Assembly (NCBI GenBank): GCA_018780025.1
Contig: JADMKH010000155.1
Coordinates: forward strand, 1 to 11,330
Source: Thiobacillus sp.
GTDB taxonomy: Bacteria; Pseudomonadota; Gammaproteobacteria; Burkholderiales; Thiobacillaceae
Direction: 5' to 3'
DNA length: 11,330 nt
Position numbers and translations under genes: made by a program. The notes beneath the pieces are model-generated. The model was given only the letters and a program-made list of their open reading frames with translations. It ran no database searches and was not told where the DNA came from. Shown here piece after piece: positions 7,234-11,330 of the stretch (position 1 is the first letter of the stretch; the number at the start of each line of letters is the position of its first letter).

Positions 7234-8064
7234 ATGAGAAACATTGCCTTACTGTTTTTCTTGGTTTTTCATGTCGGGTTCGCCCTTGCCGCACCCGACA
7301 CCACCATACGGGTCGGCGTATTGCCGACCCTGAGCGCAAAAGTCCTGATGACCAGTTATCAGCCTTTACGCGTCTATCTGGAGCGGGAATTGCAGCGGCC
7401 AGTGGAGATGTCCACTTCCACCGATTTCAAACGGTTCCAGCACGATACCCTGGCTGGGGATTTCGACCTGCTGGTGACGGCGCCGCATCTGGCTCGCCTG
7501 TCCCAGATGGAGGCGGGGTTCCTGCCTGTGGCGACCTATCTCGCAGTCAACCGGGCAGTCCTGATCACGGCTAAAAACAAGCCGATCAAACAGGTCGACG
7601 CACTGCGCGGACGCAACCTGGCGATCTTCGATCCTCTGGGCCTGATTGTGTTGCAGGCCCAGCAATGGCTGGAGGACCGTGGGCTCGAGTCGGGACGGGA
7701 TTATCGGGCCGTGGTTTTTCCCAGTCATAATAGTGTCGGCTTTTCGGTGCAACAAGGTGAAAGCCTGATGGGGGTCACATCGCCCGCCGGCTTGCGGCAA
7801 TTGCCGCTGGAAACCCGCGAACAGATTCAGGTATTTGCCGAATTACCCCAGGTGCCAGGCCTTATCTGGATTGCTCACCCGCGCATGAAACAGGAGGCGG
7901 ATCGGCTTCAGGCAGCGTTGCTGCGCTTCGCGGAGACGCCTGAAGGCGCCCAGTTCTATGCGGGCAATGCCTACAAGGGGATGCGCCCGGTTACACCGGA
8001 AGAACTGCGTTCGCTTGACCGCTCCGCTCGCGAGGTCAAGCGCCTGATCCAGGGATTGCCTTGA
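7234..8064 (+). CDS. PhnD-like periplasmic substrate-binding protein
   Basis: This is a 276-residue exported solute-binding protein of the PhnD (phosphate/phosphite/phosphonate) type. MRNIALLFFLVFHVGFALA forms the signal peptide, with cleavage around Ala19-Ala20. The mature protein opens with the family-like TIRVGVLPTLSAKVL, followed by YQPLRVYLERELQRPVEM, FDLLVTAPHLARL and FLPVATY. The second lobe contains RGRNLAIFDPLGLIVLQAQ (127-142), PSHNSVGFSVQQGESLMG (163-180) and PGLIWIAHP. The Ser/Thr-rich loop that follows the VxxP-like strand in phosphonate binders is replaced by LGLIV, although a His (165) is kept. No phnC or phnE transporter genes are nearby. Instead it overlaps by four bases (TTGA) the gene for a membrane GGDEF/EAL protein, so I infer that it serves as a ligand sensor for that receptor rather than for uptake. 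The ligand is unknown. Confidence 0.88.
   Translation: MRNIALLFFLVFHVGFALAAPDTTIRVGVLPTLSAKVLMTSYQPLRVYLERELQRPVEMSTSTDFKRFQHDTLAGDFDLLVTAPHLARLSQMEAGFLPVATYLAVNRAVLITAKNKPIKQVDALRGRNLAIFDPLGLIVLQAQQWLEDRGLESGRDYRAVVFPSHNSVGFSVQQGESLMGVTSPAGLRQLPLETREQIQVFAELPQVPGLIWIAHPRMKQEADRLQAALLRFAETPEGAQFYAGNAYKGMRPVTPEELRSLDRSAREVKRLIQGLP
8051..8055 (+). promoter_or_regulatory. ribosome binding site supporting the TTG start of the GGDEF/EAL gene
   Basis: AGGGA lies 5 bases before the TTG at 8061, inside the last codons of the binding-protein gene. It supports the non-ATG start and translational coupling across the TTGA overlap. Confidence 0.6.
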
Positions 8065-10904
8065 TTTTTCGGCTACGTTCCCTGCGCGCCAAGCTGCTCC
8101 TGGCAAGCGTGCTTGTCGAGGTGGTCATGCTAAGCCTGCTGGTGGTCAACAGCCTGCGCCTGACCAACGCCAGCTTGCTGGACCAGGCGCAAGTACGGGT
8201 TGCCGAACTCAAAACCCTGTTCAACGCGTCGCTGGCCTCTCCGCTGGCGCAGCGCGACTACGGCACGCTTAAAGACATCCTGGAGGAAATTCGCAGCAAT
8301 GAGGGCATCACTTACCTGGTGCTGCAAGACCGCTATGGAAATGTGCTTTCCGCGGTGGGGCGCCCTGCTGATCAACCCCTGCCCGTCGTTAACGCCGATC
8401 TTGACCTCAATGAGATCGAACAGGGGGTTTTCAATCTGTCCGTGCCGATCCGCCTGGCCGACCAGAAATTAGGCCAACTGGCCTTTGGCTTGTCTTCCGG
8501 GTTCCTCAAGGAGTCGCGTGCGCATTTGTTGCGCCAGAGTTTGCTCATCGCCGCTGCCGAGGTCGTCCTGTCGATTCTGCTCCTGACTGCCCTTGGCATC
8601 TGGATGACGCGTCACCTGGCCCAGCTTACCCGGGCCAGCCAGGCCGTGGCGGCAGGCAACTTCGAGGCCACGGTAACGGTGACGGGGCATGATGAAGTGA
8701 GCCAGTTGGCGAATGCTTTCAATGGCATGACCGCGGCGATCCGCGAACGCATCCGCCTGCTGGAGGAAAGTGAAGAACGCTTCCACGCGATTGCCGATTT
8801 CACGTATGACCTGGAACTGTGGCTTGCGCCCGATGGCAAATTGCTCTGGGTGAACCCCACTGTGCGGCGCATGACGGGCTTCAGCCCGGAGGAATGTCTG
8901 GCCATGCCGGATTTTCCTTTATCCCGGGTCCCGTCAAGGGAACGTGAGAGCGTCCGGCTGACCATGAAAGAGGCCCTGCAGGGCAAGGCGGGAGCCGGGT
9001 ATGAATTCAGCATGCGGCGCAAGGATGATAGCGAACTGTGCCTGTCGGCCAACTGGCAGCCCATCTACGATCGAAACCATCATTACCTGGGTTTGCGCGC
9101 CAGCCTGCGCGACGTCGCGGCACTGAAAAAGGCCGAGCAAGGCCTGCGCGAGGCGCTCAGTGAACTCGGGGTGTCCGAAGCCACCCAGCGGCGTTTTGCC
9201 CAGGAAGCGCAGATCGAACGCGCCCGTCTGGTTTCACTTCTCTCGGCCATGAACCTGGGCATCCTGCTGGTGAACACGGAGGCCAGGGTGGTTTATCACA
9301 ACCCGGCATTCCAGCGCATCTGGATGATTGCCCAGGAGACCCCGCTGATGGGCATGACTGCCACCGAGGTGTTGTCCCATTCCAGCAGTGTCCTGTCGCG
9401 TCCGGACCATTTTTCCCGACACCTGTTGTCCGTTCTGGAAACCCGCGAGGTGTCTGACAGTTTTGAAATCGCTATGGCCGATGGCCGGGTGGTGACCCAA
9501 CTGAACTATCCGGTGCGCGATCAGGATGGCCATTTCATTGGTCACCTGTGGATTTACGAGGATGTCACCAATGAGCGCCAGACAGCGGCCCAGCTTGCCT
9601 ATCTGGCAGAGCGGGATGCGCTTACCGGCCTGTATAACCGGCACCGTTTCGAGCTGGAAATCCAGCACATGCTGGTCGACTGCGAACGCAATAACAGCCA
9701 GGGTGCCCTGCTGTTCTTCGACCTGGATGAGTTCAAAGTGGTCAATGACAGTTTTGGTCATCGGGCCGGTGACGCCTTGCTGATACGGGTGGCCAGCGAG
9801 ATCGGTACGCTGGTGCGGCGCAACGAGGTGTTAACGCGCCTGGGGGGGGACGAATTCGCACTGCTGGTGCCCAATGCCAAAGAGGACGCAGTGATCCAGC
9901 TGGCGGAGCGGGTGGTGCGCGCGGTAGCGGCCATCCCTTTCCGCTTCGAAGGCCAGAGCCTGCGCCTCACCACCAGCGTCGGTATTGCGCTCTACCCCAG
10001 TCAGGCAGCCGATAGCGACGAGCTGGTTGCGCATGCCGACATGGCCATGTACCAGGCCAAACAGGCTGGCAAGAATACCTGGCGGGTCTACCGTCCGGAC
10101 CTCGACAAGAGCCGTTTCATGGTCGAGCATCTGACCTGGAACGACCGCATTACCTACGCGCTGGAGAATAACCTGCTGCAACTCCACTTTCAGGGCATCT
10201 ACCATGCTCAAAGCGGGGAACTGGCTCATCTGGAGGCGCTGGTGCGCATGGTCGACGAGCAGAACCCGGACCAGTTGATCATGCCGGGCCGCTTTATTCC
10301 CATGGCCGAAAAGAGCGGCAAGATCCTCGATATCGATCGCTGGGTACTGGCCGAAGCTGTCCGCCTGCTGCGTGAACGGCCCGACATGCCGGATCTGGCG
10401 ATAAACATCTCCGGGCGCTCGTTCGATGATCCGCGCTTGCCGCAGTACATCGATGACTTGCTGCGCGACAATGGCGTGGCGCCAGCGCGTTTGCAGGTGG
10501 AACTCACCGAGACCAGCGCCGTTAGCGATCTGGCCGACGCGCAACGCTTCATCGAGTCGCTGCGCACGACCGGTTGCGGTGTTTGCCTCGATGATTTCGG
10601 CAGCGGCTTTTCCTCCTTTGCCTATCTCAAGCATCTTCAGGTCGACACGTTGAAGATCGACGGCCTGTTTGTGCGCAACCTGCCTACCGATCGGGACAAC
10701 CAGGTGTTTGTCAAAGCGATTGCCGACGTGGCACGTGGCATGGGGAAGCTGACCATTGCCGAATTCGTCGAGGATGCCCGCACCCTGACCATGTTGCGCG
10801 AGATCGGGGTGGACATGGTGCAGGGTTACCACCTGGACAAGCCGCAGCGGGATCATCCAGGCCTCACTGCTGAGGCGGGTCGAGTGATGCGTGGGACTGT
10901 TTGA
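8061..10904 (+). CDS. membrane sensor with periplasmic domain, HAMP, two PAS, GGDEF and EAL domains
   Basis: This 947-residue receptor should control c-di-GMP. TM1 lies at about 11-33, a periplasmic region at 34-156, TM2 at about 160-182, HAMP at 183-235, PAS1 at about 238-352, a helical linker at 353-390, PAS2 at about 391-505, GGDEF at about 512-680 and EAL at about 690-930. GGDEF is intact (595-599, RLGGDEF) with FDLDEFKVVNDSFGH, but the inhibitory site reads RRNE (586-589) instead of RxxD. EAL retains E725, N782, E814 and E817, D844-D845 (DDFGSG), K865, E901 and Q921; the usual YQPI entry reads FQGI and AEGVE reads AEFVE. Both activities look possible. The start is a TTG overlapping the upstream TGA, backed by AGGGA. 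The PhnD-like partner probably docks on the periplasmic domain, as NspS does on MbaA; this is inference. An 8-G run encodes the GGDEF motif. Confidence 0.93.
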   Translation: MIFRLRSLRAKLLLASVLVEVVMLSLLVVNSLRLTNASLLDQAQVRVAELKTLFNASLASPLAQRDYGTLKDILEEIRSNEGITYLVLQDRYGNVLSAVGRPADQPLPVVNADLDLNEIEQGVFNLSVPIRLADQKLGQLAFGLSSGFLKESRAHLLRQSLLIAAAEVVLSILLLTALGIWMTRHLAQLTRASQAVAAGNFEATVTVTGHDEVSQLANAFNGMTAAIRERIRLLEESEERFHAIADFTYDLELWLAPDGKLLWVNPTVRRMTGFSPEECLAMPDFPLSRVPSRERESVRLTMKEALQGKAGAGYEFSMRRKDDSELCLSANWQPIYDRNHHYLGLRASLRDVAALKKAEQGLREALSELGVSEATQRRFAQEAQIERARLVSLLSAMNLGILLVNTEARVVYHNPAFQRIWMIAQETPLMGMTATEVLSHSSSVLSRPDHFSRHLLSVLETREVSDSFEIAMADGRVVTQLNYPVRDQDGHFIGHLWIYEDVTNERQTAAQLAYLAERDALTGLYNRHRFELEIQHMLVDCERNNSQGALLFFDLDEFKVVNDSFGHRAGDALLIRVASEIGTLVRRNEVLTRLGGDEFALLVPNAKEDAVIQLAERVVRAVAAIPFRFEGQSLRLTTSVGIALYPSQAADSDELVAHADMAMYQAKQAGKNTWRVYRPDLDKSRFMVEHLTWNDRITYALENNLLQLHFQGIYHAQSGELAHLEALVRMVDEQNPDQLIMPGRFIPMAEKSGKILDIDRWVLAEAVRLLRERPDMPDLAINISGRSFDDPRLPQYIDDLLRDNGVAPARLQVELTETSAVSDLADAQRFIESLRTTGCGVCLDDFGSGFSSFAYLKHLQVDTLKIDGLFVRNLPTDRDNQVFVKAIADVARGMGKLTIAEFVEDARTLTMLREIGVDMVQGYHLDKPQRDHPGLTAEAGRVMRGTV

Positions 10905-10980
10905 GCGCTGGCTGCGAGGGTTTGGCTGAAGGCTATGCAGGACTGCTGACCGTTGGCCGGGGTCGCCTTTTCTTTGGCCA

Positions 10981-11006
10981 CTTTCTTTTGGCGAAGCAAA
11001 AGAAGG
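10981..11006. repeat. imperfect inverted repeat (hairpin), probable dispersed intergenic element
   Basis: CTTTCTTTTG (10981-10990) and CAAAAGAAGG (10997-11006) pair over 10 bp with one G-T wobble, around the 6-base loop GCGAAG. An alternative outer stem joins TCGCCTT (10963-10969) with AAGGCGA (11003-11009). There is no T-tract on either strand, so it is not a standard intrinsic terminator. From memory, sequences of this CTTTTCTTTGG...CAAAAGAAA type are scattered between genes in many proteobacterial genomes, so I read it as a copy of such a repeat whose right arm is cut short by the transposase remnant. Open-frame translation through it (AFSLATFFWRSKRR) is probably not protein. Confidence 0.5.
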
Positions 11007-11330
11007 CGAGACCTGCCTGCTTCATATGGGGGATGGAAAAACACCCATCGACGCTTTTGCCGTTGGCGCGACCAGGGTATTTGGGAGTCGCTGCTGGAAA
11101 AGCTCATTGTCGAGCCCGATTACGAATGGCTCATGATCGATGCCAGCCATTGCAAGGTTCACCCTCATGCCGCTGGCGCGCGCGGGGGCAATCAAGGCAT
11201 GAGCCGTACAAAAGGGGGCTCAACACCAAGGTACATCTGGCCGTGGATGCGCATGGTATGCCGCTCAGAGCAGTTATTACAGAAGGTACCCGAGCAGATT
11301 GCACGGAGGCTGACAAGTTGATTGACGGGT
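11005..11330 (+). pseudogene. IS5-family transposase remnant, 5'-truncated and frame-disrupted (partial at window end)
   Basis: From about 11005 the frame reads RDLPASYGGWKNTHRRFCRW, then EWLMIDASHCKVHPHAAGAR and GGNQGMSRTKGG, a clear IS5-family DDE transposase whose MIDAS Asp is the first catalytic residue. The usual N-terminal 45 or so residues before WRDLP are missing; the upstream DNA is a hairpin repeat. At the G run 11214-11218 the homology moves to the -1 frame, continuing as LNTKVHLAVDAHGMPLRAVI and TEGTRADCTEADKLIDG to the window end, while the original frame closes at a TGA (11319-11321). Some IS5-family elements express their transposase through programmed frameshifting between two overlapping frames, so the shift may be native; the truncated start still makes this copy unlikely to be active. 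The remaining catalytic residues and the right inverted repeat lie outside the window. Confidence 0.85.
11005..11330 (+). mobile_element. partial IS5-family insertion sequence
   Basis: This is the visible part of the insertion sequence carrying the transposase remnant. No left terminal inverted repeat or target duplication is seen: the element begins abruptly inside the WRDLP codons next to the hairpin repeat, so the left end is lost. The right end is beyond the window. Confidence 0.7.

Noticed and set aside
9831..10856. 341-codon open frame on the minus strand opposite the EAL domain
   Set aside because: Antisense shadow of intact GGDEF/EAL codons; no recognisable domain.
10953..11004. N-terminal extension MAGVAFSLATFFWRSKRR of the transposase frame
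   Set aside because: It is translation of the hairpin repeat and does not resemble the IS5 transposase N-terminus.
10981..11006. Hairpin as intrinsic terminator for the GGDEF/EAL gene
   Set aside because: No T-tract follows the stem on either strand, and the stem starts about 75 bases after the stop codon.

Overview
The window looks like chromosomal DNA of a Betaproteobacterium, perhaps from the Thiobacillus/Gallionella/Sulfuricella side of the class. This is an inference from the high-GC, C/G-ending codons, from a YoaA helicase and a UbiB/AarF kinase of proteobacterial type, and from abundant c-di-GMP enzymes. No rRNA or tRNA is present, so the taxon cannot be fixed. No CRISPR array or phage gene is seen.

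Layout. (1) 1-57 may be the 3' tail of an unidentified upstream gene. (2) 77-1756 (+) is an AarF/ABC1/UbiB-family atypical kinase with two C-terminal membrane helices. (3) On the minus strand, convergent with it and only 11 bp away, is a two-gene unit: an exported alpha/beta hydrolase (4889->4035) overlapping by ATGA a CHASE4-like sensor with HAMP, GGDEF and EAL domains (4038->1768). (4) Divergent from that unit, 5011-6987 (+) encodes a YoaA-type DinG/XPD-family Fe-S helicase. (5) An AT-rich gap of about 245 bp (6988-7233) holds a candidate promoter and a perfect 12-bp palindrome. (6) A second two-gene unit follows: a PhnD-like periplasmic binding protein (7234-8064) and a 947-residue membrane protein with periplasmic sensor, HAMP, PAS, PAS, GGDEF and EAL domains (8061-10904), joined by a TTGA overlap. 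(7) The right end carries a hairpin repeat and a 5'-truncated, frame-disrupted IS5-family transposase running off the window.

How the genes may work together. Two independent signalling modules each pair an exported soluble protein with a transmembrane dual GGDEF/EAL enzyme by an overlapping stop/start. Module A pairs a periplasmic hydrolase with a CHASE4-like receptor. Module B pairs a PhnD-family solute-binding protein with a receptor that has its own periplasmic region. Module B resembles in layout the NspS-MbaA polyamine system of Vibrio cholerae, where a periplasmic binding protein controls a GGDEF-EAL enzyme, but the binding protein here belongs to the phosphonate/phosphate family and lacks a clear phosphonate-loop motif, so its ligand is open. 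All catalytic residues checked in both GGDEF and both EAL domains are present. The two proteins differ at the GGDEF inhibitory site (RxxD in module A, RxxE in module B). The kinase and helicase look like housekeeping genes unrelated to signalling.
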